From the NCBI GenBank assembly GCA_002493625.1, contig DKZK01000027.1, positions 219,870 through 236,807 on the forward strand: DNA of 16,938 bases. The letters run 5' to 3'. The translations under genes and the position numbers were made by a program. A model generated the notes under the pieces. It made no database searches. It was not told where the DNA came from and was given only the letters and a program-made list of their open reading frames with translations. This DNA is from Lachnospiraceae bacterium UBA7076. Its GTDB lineage: Bacteria; Bacillota; Clostridia; Lachnospirales; Lachnospiraceae. Of the stretch, positions 7,172 through 13,569 are shown one piece after another. Each line of letters opens with the position of its first letter. Position 1 is the first letter of the stretch.

Positions 7172-7807
7172 CTATCCAGACAATTCATCCAGATATTCCT
7201 GCAATCTATCTGCAAATTTTCCAATATGTATGCCATCTACAAAAGAATGATGTGCCTGAACTGACACTGGCATAATTATCCGACCATCCCTTTCATGGTA
7301 TTTTCCCCAGTCAAACAAAGGTGTTGCATTATCCTTCTTGCCCGAATTTGTATGAGAAATATGGGTATATGTTACCCAGGGCATAGGAGAACATTGAAAT
7401 ACATCATTGCCAAGCGGTCCGGTAAAATATTCTTTTTGTCCTTCTGCCGTCTGCAATGCCAATTCCACATATTCTTTCATCGTGTCCTGAATAGGGACAT
7501 TAACAACCTTAAATAATTCTGTGTCTTTGTTCAAATATGTAAAGGCAGTATCAATTTTATCAAATAAAACAATATTACCGTCTAAAAAACGATAGCGGAA
7601 TGCTTCTATCTCATTTGCACATTTACATACCGCATAGACAAATGCAAGCGTAAAAGAAAAATTTTGTTTTCTGATGTATTGCACAAAATTGGTGACATCT
7701 GCATCAAACGTCACGCAAAATGCAGGCTCAACACTATTTCTGAATACCATACAGTGCATGGCTCTTTCCCATGTCTTTTCATCTATAACCTTATATGTAT
7801 TCTCCAT
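7172..7807 (-). CDS. CatA-like chloramphenicol O-acetyltransferase family protein
   Basis: 211 aa, the length of type-A CAT subunits (about 213-220). The signature HHSFVDG (residues 186-192) supplies catalytic His187 and the structural Asp191 that corresponds to CAT-III Asp199. The N-terminal FRNSVEPAFCVTFDADVT and central FQCSPMPWVTYTHIS also fit the family. Type-A enzymes are trimers that transfer acetyl from acetyl-CoA to the 3-OH of chloramphenicol. Many chromosomal CatA-like proteins are of unproven activity, so resistance cannot be assumed. ATG 7807 has GGAGG 8-9 nt upstream. A GNAT C-terminal remnant lies 58 nt upstream. No clear terminator follows the stop. Confidence 0.9.
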   Translation of the reverse strand: MENTYKVIDEKTWERAMHCMVFRNSVEPAFCVTFDADVTNFVQYIRKQNFSFTLAFVYAVCKCANEIEAFRYRFLDGNIVLFDKIDTAFTYLNKDTELFKVVNVPIQDTMKEYVELALQTAEGQKEYFTGPLGNDVFQCSPMPWVTYTHISHTNSGKKDNATPLFDWGKYHERDGRIIMPVSVQAHHSFVDGIHIGKFADRLQEYLDELSG

Positions 7808-7865
7808 AAAACTATTCCTCCAATCTCAGCATCCCACATACCAAGCCTCTCCTATTTCCACATCT

Positions 7866-7985
7866 TTATACTTTCTCCATATACACAAAGCTCAATTCCG
7901 CCGTCACCTGTTTCTCGTCAAAAATTTTATAGCCAAGCTTCTGATACAAGGCTATATTCTTTTCACTTCCGGTATTGGAAAACAA
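7866..7985 (-). pseudogene. C-terminal remnant of a GNAT acetyltransferase
   Basis: The last roughly 39 codons read LFSNTGSEKNIALYQKLGYK and continue IFDEKQVTAELSFVYMEKV. The LFSNTGSEKNIALYQKLGYKIF segment is the typical beta6-alpha4 end of GNAT enzymes (N-x-x-A-x-x-L-Y-x-x-x-G-Y/F). The acetyl-CoA-binding motif A is missing. The frame continues rightward only as noise overlapping the membrane-protein gene end. The 5' part of the gene has been replaced by the 8000-8428 gene, so nothing functional should be made. Confidence 0.65.
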
Positions 7986-7999
7986 CTCCTTTTTAAAAT

Positions 8000-8428
8000 T
8001 CACACTCTGCTTTGTTTTAATAATTTCACACCCAGACAAAATACAAATGCACCTAATAAAATAAAGAATCCCCACACTATGTTCCAGTATGAAGAATTAA
8101 CATCAAACATAAATAATAGTAAATCATTCCATATTTTCAATTCGATTGCTATTGCAAATAAATCGAACAATAAATATCCTCCGCCAAAAAGGTATATCCA
8201 TCGCCACCAATAATTATTTTTTATATTCTTAAAAAATACCACCATTCCACATATACAAAGAAATGCCAGAATACCCATCAGAACAAAATAAAACACTCCT
8301 TTGCTCTCTAATATTCCAATCCAAAAATCAGCATAAGATGTTCTGTCAACCAATGCCCATATCCTATGTAAATGAAACAAGCCAAAGAATATGAAAAACC
8401 AAGGTTCCCACGCATATATTTTCTTCAC
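8000..8428 (-). CDS. Four-helix integral membrane protein of unknown function
   Basis: 142 aa from GTG 8428, preceded by AGAGGT about 8 nt upstream. Hydrophobic segments: about 9-27 (FFIFFGLFHLHRIWALV), 44-65, 74-93 and 112-137. Conserved-looking aromatic motifs (AWEPWFFIFFGLFHLHRIW, NNYWWRWIYLFGG, YLLFDLFA) suggest a family I have seen as hypothetical proteins in Clostridia, without a function. The ending KLLKQSRV is a normal positively charged tail. It is immediately followed by the GNAT remnant and seems intact. No close promoter was found; TATAAT at about 8607-8612 (minus) is far upstream. Confidence 0.75.
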   Translation of the reverse strand: MKKIYAWEPWFFIFFGLFHLHRIWALVDRTSYADFWIGILESKGVFYFVLMGILAFLCICGMVVFFKNIKNNYWWRWIYLFGGGYLLFDLFAIAIELKIWNDLLLFMFDVNSSYWNIVWGFFILLGAFVFCLGVKLLKQSRV

Positions 8429-8700
8429 TTATCTTACCTCTTACTTCAAAGTTTCATATTTTAATATGGCGGCGGGGAATGACCCCCGCTTTACAATCGC
8501 CCGCGCATGGTTGCAGGTTACGCCATCTGTCCGCCCTTATAGCTTTAAAGCCATGCACATACACAAAGGGGGGATTTAAAAATAATTTTTTTTTTACTTC
8601 AAATTGATTATATCATACCATCAGTTATTCTGCATCAGACTATAAAAAATGCGGCGTATAATGCACCTGCTCTGATGCTGATTGCAAAGACTACGACAAA
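8429..8700. other. Intergenic region with a GC-rich block and an A/T tract
   Basis: Most of this AT-rich region is unremarkable, but 8467-8580 is sharply GC-richer than its surroundings. It contains a 6-bp hairpin (GCGGGG/CCCCGC, 8472-8489) and a perfect 10-bp palindrome GCTTTAAAGC (8542-8551), and it ends in six Gs followed by an A/T-rich stretch and ten Ts (8587-8596). No convincing protein or known RNA fits it. A TATAATCAA box on the minus strand at about 8605-8612 resembles the end of the repeated promoter modules. Confidence 0.4.
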
Positions 8701-9043
8701 GGGAGTTCAATTTATGTAAAAACATCATTTGGCAAAACTCACCTGGTTGAAACCGGTAATGAAGCAGGGAAACCATTGCTGGTGTTTCATGGTGGAAATG
8801 CTACAACCGCCTATAATCTATTAATGTGTCAATTTCTGTTAAATGATTTTCATATATATGCAGTTGATACAATTGGACATCCCGGTAAAAGTGATGAAGT
8901 TTGCTTATCACATAAAGGATATGCTTATGGACAATGGGCGAATGAAGTAATCGACAAAATTAGATTTGATAGCATTTCCTGTTTGGGAGGTTCATTTGGA
9001 GGCGGGATTTTAGCTAAACTGATGTGTACTGCTCCCCAAAAAA
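8701..9043 (+). pseudogene. Truncated alpha/beta-hydrolase fragment
   Basis: From 8704 the frame reads SSIYVKTSFGKTHLVETGNE, then AGKPLLVFHGGN, and on through a nucleophile elbow CLGGSFGGGILAKLMCTAP. This is a well-preserved N-terminal half of an alpha/beta hydrolase: HGGN oxyanion loop, DTIGHPGKSDE segment and Ser in GGSFG. There is no start codon with a ribosome binding site (TTG 8776 is inside the domain; an in-frame TAA lies at 8659-8661). Homology ends at about 9037-9043, where the terminator of the opposite-strand Vat gene begins. The cap, the acid and the catalytic His are missing. The ORF runs on to 9186 only as antisense of the Vat gene. Confidence 0.7.
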
Positions 9044-9082
9044 CCAGTGGCAATCCGCTTGATACTGCGAACTGCCACACTG
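9038..9082 (-). terminator. Intrinsic terminator of the Vat-like gene
   Basis: On the minus strand, CAG(TG)TGGCA and TGCCACTG pair with a 2-nt bulge. A nested CGC/GCG pair lies in the loop, and G plus six Ts follow (9038-9043). It starts 12 nt after the Vat stop codon. Confidence 0.7.
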
Positions 9083-9093
9083 AACATTACAAC

Positions 9094-9723
9094 TTATTCC
9101 AAATCCTCAATCCGACCTGCCTGAATTGCCGCAATGTTTTTCTTAATTCTGTTTTCAGACCAATTCCACCATTGAAGCTTAAGTAATTCAGAAATTACAT
9201 CGTCCGAAAACCGTTTTCGTATCGGTTTTGCAGGAACACCTCCAACAATCGTATAAGGCGGTACATCTTTTGTAACAACTGCTCGTGTACCAACAATTGC
9301 TCCATCACCAATCGTAACACCGGATAGAATAACCGCTTCAAAGCCAATCCAAACATCATTGCCAATTACAATATCGCCTTTGTTGTCCCATGCGCCTGTA
9401 ATTTCTTTTACATCCAATCCCCATTCCTCAAAAAATATTGGAAATGGATACGTTGAAAGTGAAGCCATTGCATGATTTGCGCTTGTAAACAGAAACTTTG
9501 CTCCACAAGCAATGGAACAGAACTTACCAATTTGCAGCTTTTCCCCATTAATCGGATAATGATACAACACATTATTCTTTTCAAATTCTCGTGGGTCATG
9601 TACAAAATCATTGTACATTGTATAATCGCCAATTTTAATTCTGTCATTGGCAATCACATTTTTTAAATAAACTGTTTGAGTATCACCTGTCCGGGGATAA
9701 ATTTTATTCTCCGATATAGTCAT
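9094..9723 (-). CDS. Vat/CatB-family xenobiotic O-acetyltransferase (hexapeptide repeat)
   Basis: 209 aa from ATG 9723, the same length as VatD. I chose this start because GGAG lies 9 nt before it, while the ATG at 9738 five codons upstream has no ribosome binding site. Left-handed beta-helix hexapeptide repeats are clear (KLQIGKFCSIACGAKF; then DIVIGNDVWIGFEAVILSGV, TIGDGAIVGTRAVVTKDV). The catalytic His84 sits in the loop TSANHAMASLSTYPFPIF, matching the NHxxxxxSTYPF loop of Vat and CatB enzymes. The C-terminal WWNWSE helix also fits. Vat enzymes acetylate streptogramin A and CatB enzymes chloramphenicol; sequence alone does not choose between them. The gene has its own module promoter (9821-9881), a 12-codon leader ORF and a terminator. 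Confidence 0.9.
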   Translation of the reverse strand: MTISENKIYPRTGDTQTVYLKNVIANDRIKIGDYTMYNDFVHDPREFEKNNVLYHYPINGEKLQIGKFCSIACGAKFLFTSANHAMASLSTYPFPIFFEEWGLDVKEITGAWDNKGDIVIGNDVWIGFEAVILSGVTIGDGAIVGTRAVVTKDVPPYTIVGGVPAKPIRKRFSDDVISELLKLQWWNWSENRIKKNIAAIQAGRIEDLE

Positions 9724-9751
9724 TTTATAATTCTCCATTTCTAAATAATTT

Positions 9752-9790
9752 TTATGCGACTATATCGGTTACTACAATGCAGCGTTTCAC
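9752..9790 (-). CDS. Possible 12-aa leader peptide upstream of the Vat-like gene
   Basis: GTG 9790 is preceded by GATGGAGG with 7-nt spacing, the best ribosome binding site in the leader, and is followed by 11 codons and TAA: MKRCIVVTDIVA. It lies between the module promoter (-10 at 9826-9831) and the acetyltransferase start (9723), ending 28 nt before it. Short leader ORFs in this position control several ribosome-drug resistance genes. Alternatively it is the stub of an earlier gene served by the same promoter module. Confidence 0.4.
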   Translation of the reverse strand: MKRCIVVTDIVA

Positions 9791-9820
9791 TTTTTTGCCT
9801 CCATCAACTTTAATTTGCAG

Positions 9821-9881
9821 ATTTGATTATACCACTTTCTTTTTCCACTTGCCACAAAATACAGGGCATAACAACCACCAC
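9821..9881 (-). promoter_or_regulatory. Upstream promoter module, copy B
   Basis: On the minus strand it reads GTGGTGGTTGTTATGCCCTG, TATTTTGTGGCAAGTGG and AAAAAGAAAGTGGTATAATC, then AAAT. -10 TATAAT (9826-9831) has an upstream TGG (extended -10), and TGGCAA lies 17 nt upstream as a -35. It is nearly identical in parts to copy A (12894-12956). Confidence 0.7.
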
Positions 9882-9921
9882 TTTTATTAGTAAACCTGCC
9901 CAATCCATTATGTTTTATATT

Positions 9922-10416
9922 TTATAAATTTTCTAACCTTTGTAAAAATGCAGCATAAAATTCTCTTTCCTTTATACAGGCTTGCTGAACCGCTATACTT
10001 TTGGGAGTGTAAGCCATCGGGTGTTCCAAATTATATAGAGCTTGTTTTGTTGCCAGAATTGCGGATTCTGTTGTGCTTCCCAATATGTCTGAACTGTCCG
10101 CATTTCCCTCTCCCTTAAACATTACATTAAGTCTTTGAACCATCATTTGTGATATATGGCTCAACATTCCATTTCCCTGTATTCCCAAACCATTTGCACC
10201 CGTTTCCTTAGCTGCCTCAATCCATGCGTTTTTAACTTTTTCCGGTGCATTTGGTGCTATTTGTTCAAAAACCTTTTCATCTACATCATCTTTTTTCGCA
10301 ATTGCCTTTTCAGATATCACCTGTGAAAACTGTTTCTGCGCTACAGCCTTTTCTGCTTTTCTCATTTCATACCCTGTTGTCGGGTAACCTGCTGTTCCAA
10401 TTCCGCTAATACTCAT
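9922..10416 (-). CDS. Conserved hypothetical protein, 164 aa
   Basis: ATG 10416 has GGAGG 8-9 nt upstream, so it is probably expressed. I recognise the pattern of this protein from Clostridia (start MSISGIGTAGYPTTGYEMRK, then APNAPEKVKNAWIEAAKETG, ANGLGIQGNGMLSHISQMMV and SDILGSTTESAILATKQALY), but I know of no function. It is soluble, Ala/Gln/Glu-rich and mostly helical, with no signal peptide, cysteine motif or catalytic signature. The opening (a short Gly/Tyr-rich N-terminus before a helix) is reminiscent of small flagellar or secreted helper proteins, but that is weak. Convergent genes are absent; the Vat promoter module begins about 40 nt downstream of its stop. Confidence 0.75.
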   Translation of the reverse strand: MSISGIGTAGYPTTGYEMRKAEKAVAQKQFSQVISEKAIAKKDDVDEKVFEQIAPNAPEKVKNAWIEAAKETGANGLGIQGNGMLSHISQMMVQRLNVMFKGEGNADSSDILGSTTESAILATKQALYNLEHPMAYTPKSIAVQQACIKEREFYAAFLQRLENL

Positions 10417-10685
10417 TTCACAATTCCTCCGTATTACATATCACAATTTTTATTGTATGCCCTTTTGGGGTGTCTACTTAAAATATCGGAATGTAAATAT
10501 TTTATCTGATACCGATTGCGTAAAAGGACGGCTTGATAGCGTAATTGGACAGAAAAAGCCGCAAACCCTGGTTTACGGGTTTAGCGGCTTAGCTCCCTCT
10601 ATTCGAAATCCCTATAATATAACATAATCGTTAAATATTTAATTGCTTTTCAAGGGTTTTTCCCGCCTTCCCTACAAATCGGAAC
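10417..10685. other. Intergenic region with terminator and a 12-nt direct repeat
   Basis: It contains the BtrH-like operon terminator (10551-10590), a CCC-TTTT-GGG palindrome (about 10462-10471) and two copies of GCGTAAwwGGAC at 10518-10529 and 10539-10550, 21 nt apart. A minus-strand -10-like TATATTATAGGG lies at about 10608-10620. No supported ORF. Confidence 0.4.
10551..10590 (-). terminator. Strong intrinsic terminator of the GNAT-TfoX_C-BtrH_N operon
   Basis: The stem AAGCCGC-AAACCC pairs with GGGTTT-a-GCGGCTT (one bulged base, 8-nt loop, 10556-10590). On the minus strand it is followed by TTTTTCTG. It lies 95 nt after the stop of the BtrH_N gene. Confidence 0.85.
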
Positions 10686-11744
10686 TTATTTTGTGTCTTG
10701 AATTAACCGATAGTCTTCTCTTGCATAATCAGCATTTTGAAGAAACAAGTCAGGAAGTTCATCTATTCTGTCAACATCATTACAACAATACTGCACAACA
10801 TATGTAACAATCGTTTCGATATTTTTCCCACATTTATCAAACAATTCCGCAGCCTTTATCCAATTATCCTGCTTATATTCCTGTCCTAATTCCCGGATAA
10901 TCTCTGCAAGCCTGTCATAATTTGCACAGTATGGTATATCAGCTTCATTCACTCCCATAATCTGATTTGGCACTTTAGGTACTTTTCCCATATATTCAGT
11001 AATAGAAATAAGGGCATTTCTGTAATCTTCTTCTGAAAATTTCTTTTTCCATTTCGGAAGTTCTTTTGCAATTTTTTCATAAGCAGAAATTCCAAGAATA
11101 TACGGTTTTTCTCTAAACTGTCTTTCCGCTTTTTTCAACAGGCAATTATGACTAAGTGTATATTTATCTGGCAATTTTTCATCTAATCGGATTTTGATAA
11201 ATCCATTTTTGTCGCCCACCCCGTTTTTCTCAATATTCCAAGCCAGTTCTAAATCACTGACGGCAAGTTCTATCACATCTTCCCGATCACAATCATATAT
11301 CAAAACAACATTCTTTTCTTCATCATATCCTATCATCATAACATAATGTATAGGTATATGTTCAGCATGATACATTTTCAGATAGGGCAAATAAAACATA
11401 TCCAATGGCCCTAAAACAACAGGATAGTCTTCATCAATTTCTTTTTTAATTGACTTTTGGGCATATTTTACAGTTGTCCCACTGATAATTTTATAATCTA
11501 ACCCTAATTCATCTTTTAAATTTTCGTATACTGTTTTTGGTCTTGCGTCATTTGCGCTAAACATATATGGCTTTTGACTATTATTCATTTTAATGAAAAC
11601 GGTTTCACCAAAACTTCCCAATGCAAGAAGAAAACCCTCTGGAATAGATTGATTTGTTCTTGTTGCATATAAATCTTCAATTCCACTACACATACAGCAT
11701 CCACTTGAAAGATGATGTTTTATCTCTATAATTTTTCTTGACAT
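10686..11744 (-). CDS. BtrH_N-domain protein (C39-peptidase-like fold, DUF4872-type)
   Basis: 352 aa from ATG 11744 with GGAGG 5 nt upstream; an upstream in-frame TTG at 11756 lies before that site and is not the start. The N-terminal half has BtrH_N features: HHLSSGCCMCSGIEDLYA (Cys16, Cys17, Cys19 near the start), IPEGFLLALGSFGETVFIK, then IHYVMMIGYDEEKNVVLIYD giving His133 and Asp151, as in papain/C39-like folds. The C-terminal half is helical, like DUF4872. BtrH itself transfers an acyl group from a carrier protein to an aminoglycoside in butirosin synthesis; other members are linked to peptide or lipid-type products. Here no carrier protein or biosynthetic gene is visible, so the substrate is open. 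It is the last gene of a leftward operon after GNAT and TfoX_C genes and carries a strong terminator. Confidence 0.75.
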   Translation of the reverse strand: MSRKIIEIKHHLSSGCCMCSGIEDLYATRTNQSIPEGFLLALGSFGETVFIKMNNSQKPYMFSANDARPKTVYENLKDELGLDYKIISGTTVKYAQKSIKKEIDEDYPVVLGPLDMFYLPYLKMYHAEHIPIHYVMMIGYDEEKNVVLIYDCDREDVIELAVSDLELAWNIEKNGVGDKNGFIKIRLDEKLPDKYTLSHNCLLKKAERQFREKPYILGISAYEKIAKELPKWKKKFSEEDYRNALISITEYMGKVPKVPNQIMGVNEADIPYCANYDRLAEIIRELGQEYKQDNWIKAAELFDKCGKNIETIVTYVVQYCCNDVDRIDELPDLFLQNADYAREDYRLIQDTK

Positions 11745-11811
11745 CCTTTCCTCCAAACACTGATTTTACGCTCCATGCAACTTCCCGACAAATTTGGAAT
11801 TTACATTGTTG

Positions 11812-12069
11812 TTATTTTTTCAGAAAATCACTAAATTCTTTCAATTCTTTTTTTGTATCTTCGGAAAGTCTGTTATATTCTGTATCATGAATCGCACCCT
11901 CTAATGTATATAAATGTACCAGACAAACATTTGGATATTTCTGCTTTAACCTAAGAAATGCGTCTTTTGCACCTACCTCGATCAGTTTCTCGGAGGATTC
12001 AATACCAACAGATATTAGCTTTTTTTCCATTTCTTTACCGATATTCATCATAGCTGTTAATTCTGACAT
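11812..12069 (-). CDS. TfoX C-terminal-domain protein
   Basis: 85 aa consisting only of the TfoX_C domain: a helix-hairpin-helix-like start (LTAMMNIGKEMEKKLISVGI), then SSEKLIEVGAKDAFLRLKQK, then NVCLVHLYTLEGAIHDTEYN and SEDTKKELKEF. In proteobacteria TfoX/Sxy controls competence through its full-length form; stand-alone C-terminal domains are widespread in Firmicutes with no proven role. ATG 12069 has AAGGAG upstream, but about 14 nt away, so translation may be weak or coupled to the GNAT gene 84 nt upstream. It is 67 nt before the BtrH_N start. The domain call is confident, the function is not. Confidence 0.88.
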   Translation of the reverse strand: MSELTAMMNIGKEMEKKLISVGIESSEKLIEVGAKDAFLRLKQKYPNVCLVHLYTLEGAIHDTEYNRLSEDTKKELKEFSDFLKK

Positions 12070-12153
12070 GTTTATCTTCAGCTCTCCTTGTTCTACTCAT
12101 TTTTTCAAATATCGATTTGCCCAGTTCTATAAACCAAAATTTGTTAATTGCTT

Positions 12154-12735
12154 TCATTTGCGACAATACCGCATGAAAATCCTCTCATTAAAACCTTTTT
12201 GTTTACCGTGTTTTTCCGGAATACGCTTAAATTCCTCAAACCCGATACTCGTATAACATTTAATTGCATTATTATTTATATCAGTAACATCAAGCACAAA
12301 ATCCTGATAATTTGTAAGCATCATACTTTCCTGAAGCATAGTTTTAGCAATACCCTGTTTGCGGTATTTTTTTCGTACTGCTACAAATTCTATATATCCA
12401 GTTGTAATAGGATACTCAAGTTGCTTTTCAAATTCTTCTTTCAAAACGAAAGTACCAATAATCCCTTTAATAAACCCAAAATGCTTCTTCAAAGATACTT
12501 TTTCTGCTTTTGCAGCTCTGCCATTGCAATCAGAAATTGCCAACACTCCCGCAATATTTCCCTTTATTTCTGCTACATAAAATCTTTCTATATTTAATCC
12601 CATTGTGATAGCATCTGCCACTTTTTGATTATCTTTACATAATATTGAAAAATCCTTTTCAAATCCTTCTGCAATACATAAAGCCACATTATTACGATCT
12701 GTTTCTTTTGCTTTCCTTATATGCACCATTTTCAT
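12154..12735 (-). CDS. GNAT-family N-acetyltransferase
   Basis: 193 aa with ATG 12735 and GAGG 4-5 nt upstream. Order of GNAT elements: beta1-alpha1 (MVHIRKAKETDRNNVALCI), beta strands FYVAEIKGNIAGVLAISD, motif A with beta4 IEFVAVRKKYR and the acetyl-CoA pyrophosphate loop RKQGIA (125-130, pattern R/QxxGxA/G), and beta5-alpha4 FVLDVTDINNNAIKCYTSIGFEEF. It is a cytosolic acetyl-CoA-dependent enzyme of unknown substrate. It is first in the leftward run GNAT, TfoX_C, BtrH_N, and its probable promoter is module copy A, about 160 nt upstream. Because the next gene is a BtrH_N protein, a small-molecule or peptide amine is a plausible substrate (inference). Confidence 0.9.
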   Translation of the reverse strand: MKMVHIRKAKETDRNNVALCIAEGFEKDFSILCKDNQKVADAITMGLNIERFYVAEIKGNIAGVLAISDCNGRAAKAEKVSLKKHFGFIKGIIGTFVLKEEFEKQLEYPITTGYIEFVAVRKKYRKQGIAKTMLQESMMLTNYQDFVLDVTDINNNAIKCYTSIGFEEFKRIPEKHGKQKGFNERIFMRYCRK

Positions 12736-12893
12736 ATATCCTCTATAATTGTTTTAAACTATTCATCAAATCCCGTTTTTTCGCTCTGCTCACACTGATG
12801 AACATGAAATTGTTATTTTCTGTTTCGATAAAAGGCGATGCCAACAAGAGCTGTCTATTTCATGGTGTCGTCTCTTTCAACCCCTATTTATTC

Positions 12894-12956
12894 ATTTGAT
12901 TATACCACTTTCATTCCTTATTTACCACTAAAAATACAGGGCATAGCAGCCGCCAC
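12894..12956 (-). promoter_or_regulatory. Upstream promoter module, copy A
   Basis: On the minus strand a GGGCGTGGC/GCTATGCCC hairpin with two G-U pairs (9 bp) extends a few bases upstream of the listed span and is followed by TGTATTTTTAG. Then come TAGTGGTAAATAAGGAATGA and AAGTGGTATAATCAAAT. -10 TATAAT is 12899-12904 with TGG before it, and TGGTAA 17 nt upstream acts as a -35. The hairpin plus T-run could itself terminate upstream transcripts, insulating the new unit. Confidence 0.7.
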
Positions 12957-12966
12957 GCCCCACATT

Positions 12967-13006
12967 AAAAGCCGAAAAGTCCGCTGTTTATGTGGACTTT
13001 CCGGCT
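12967..13006 (-). terminator. Intrinsic terminator (minus strand)
   Basis: AGCCG-aa-AAGTCC and GGACTT-tc-CGGCT form an 11-bp stem with a 2x2 internal loop and an 11-nt loop (12970-13006). CTTTTAATG follows on the minus strand. It lies directly upstream of promoter module A and would end transcripts of the decayed ORFs to its right. Confidence 0.65.
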
Positions 13007-13180
13007 CTCTATTTACTACTTCGAACTCGACAACTACTAATCAATTTTGTTATTTGATGTATCCATATTATCCTGCCTATATGGGCTATTGTTATCATTT
13101 TGTTATCGCTGTTGATAACACTTGCCCTGTAATTGTGGATAATAGCAATATGTTCCAATTCAAATTGGAAGCGTTTTTGC

Positions 13181-13307
13181 TTAGAAAAACATTTCTTCTG
13201 CCATTGTTCCATCTATGGGATAGGTTTCTGTTTCAAAAACCATTTTCAAAAATCGCAATTTCAAATGGTAATTCACGATAAATATCTTCCACTTGATTTA
13301 TGTCCAT
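13181..13307 (-). pseudogene. Small ORF (about 41 aa) split by a frame change at a T5 run
   Basis: ATG 13307 has GGAGG 8 nt upstream. Frame 1 gives MDINQVEDIYRELPFEIAIF, then ENGF and TGA (ending 13233). Removing one T from the T5 run just before the stop joins it to ETETYPIDGTMAEEMFF and TAA (13181-13183), giving one plausible 41-aa protein. The strong ribosome binding site suggests it was once, or still is, translated. I do not recognise the family. Confidence 0.4.
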
Positions 13308-13519
13308 GCATAACACCTCCTCGCAAAAAATTCAAATTTGTCTTCCACAATTATTTTACTCTCAAAAGGATATTCAGATTTTTTGCTCTGCTTAACTTCT
13401 CGGCAAATACGAATTGTTCTATTAATTTAATTTCTATAATAACACAACATACGCTCATAAATATTTCTGGTTTGTCCCTCTCACTATAACAGTGAAAGAA
13501 CCTGCTGACACGTATAAAG

Positions 13520-13560
13520 CTGTGGGGCACCCCATTGGAGTGCCCTACAGTTGTTTATTT
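13520..13560. terminator. Strong hairpin, likely bidirectional terminator
   Basis: CTGTGGGGCACcCC / GGaGTGCCCTACAG forms a nearly perfect 14-bp stem with an ATT loop (13520-13550). On the plus strand TTGTTTATTT follows; on the minus strand GCTTTATACG. The minus-strand Phd/RelE operon ends 200 nt upstream of it, so it may terminate that operon. Confidence 0.6.
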
Positions 13561-13569
13561 ATACGGGAA

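Noticed and set aside
8776..9186. Intact alpha/beta hydrolase starting at TTG 8776
   Set aside because: The fold begins well before 8776, the TTG has no ribosome binding site, and after about 9040 the frame is antisense to the Vat terminator and gene end, so it is a fragment.
10441..10624. Plus-strand open frame through the hairpin at 10556-10590 (ending SIRNPYNIT)
   Set aside because: It has no start with a ribosome binding site and translates a clear terminator stem, so coding is unlikely.
12772..12850. Short leader ORF (about 20 codons) ending at the GNAT ribosome binding site
   Set aside because: The stop overlaps the GNAT ribosome binding site, which is suggestive, but its own start has no Shine-Dalgarno sequence, so it is not supported.
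13009..13212. 67-aa minus-strand ORF ending just before the terminator at 12967-13006
   Set aside because: No ribosome binding site; its start overlaps the better 41-aa ORF in another frame, and the translation has no recognisable pattern although it ends neatly before a terminator.
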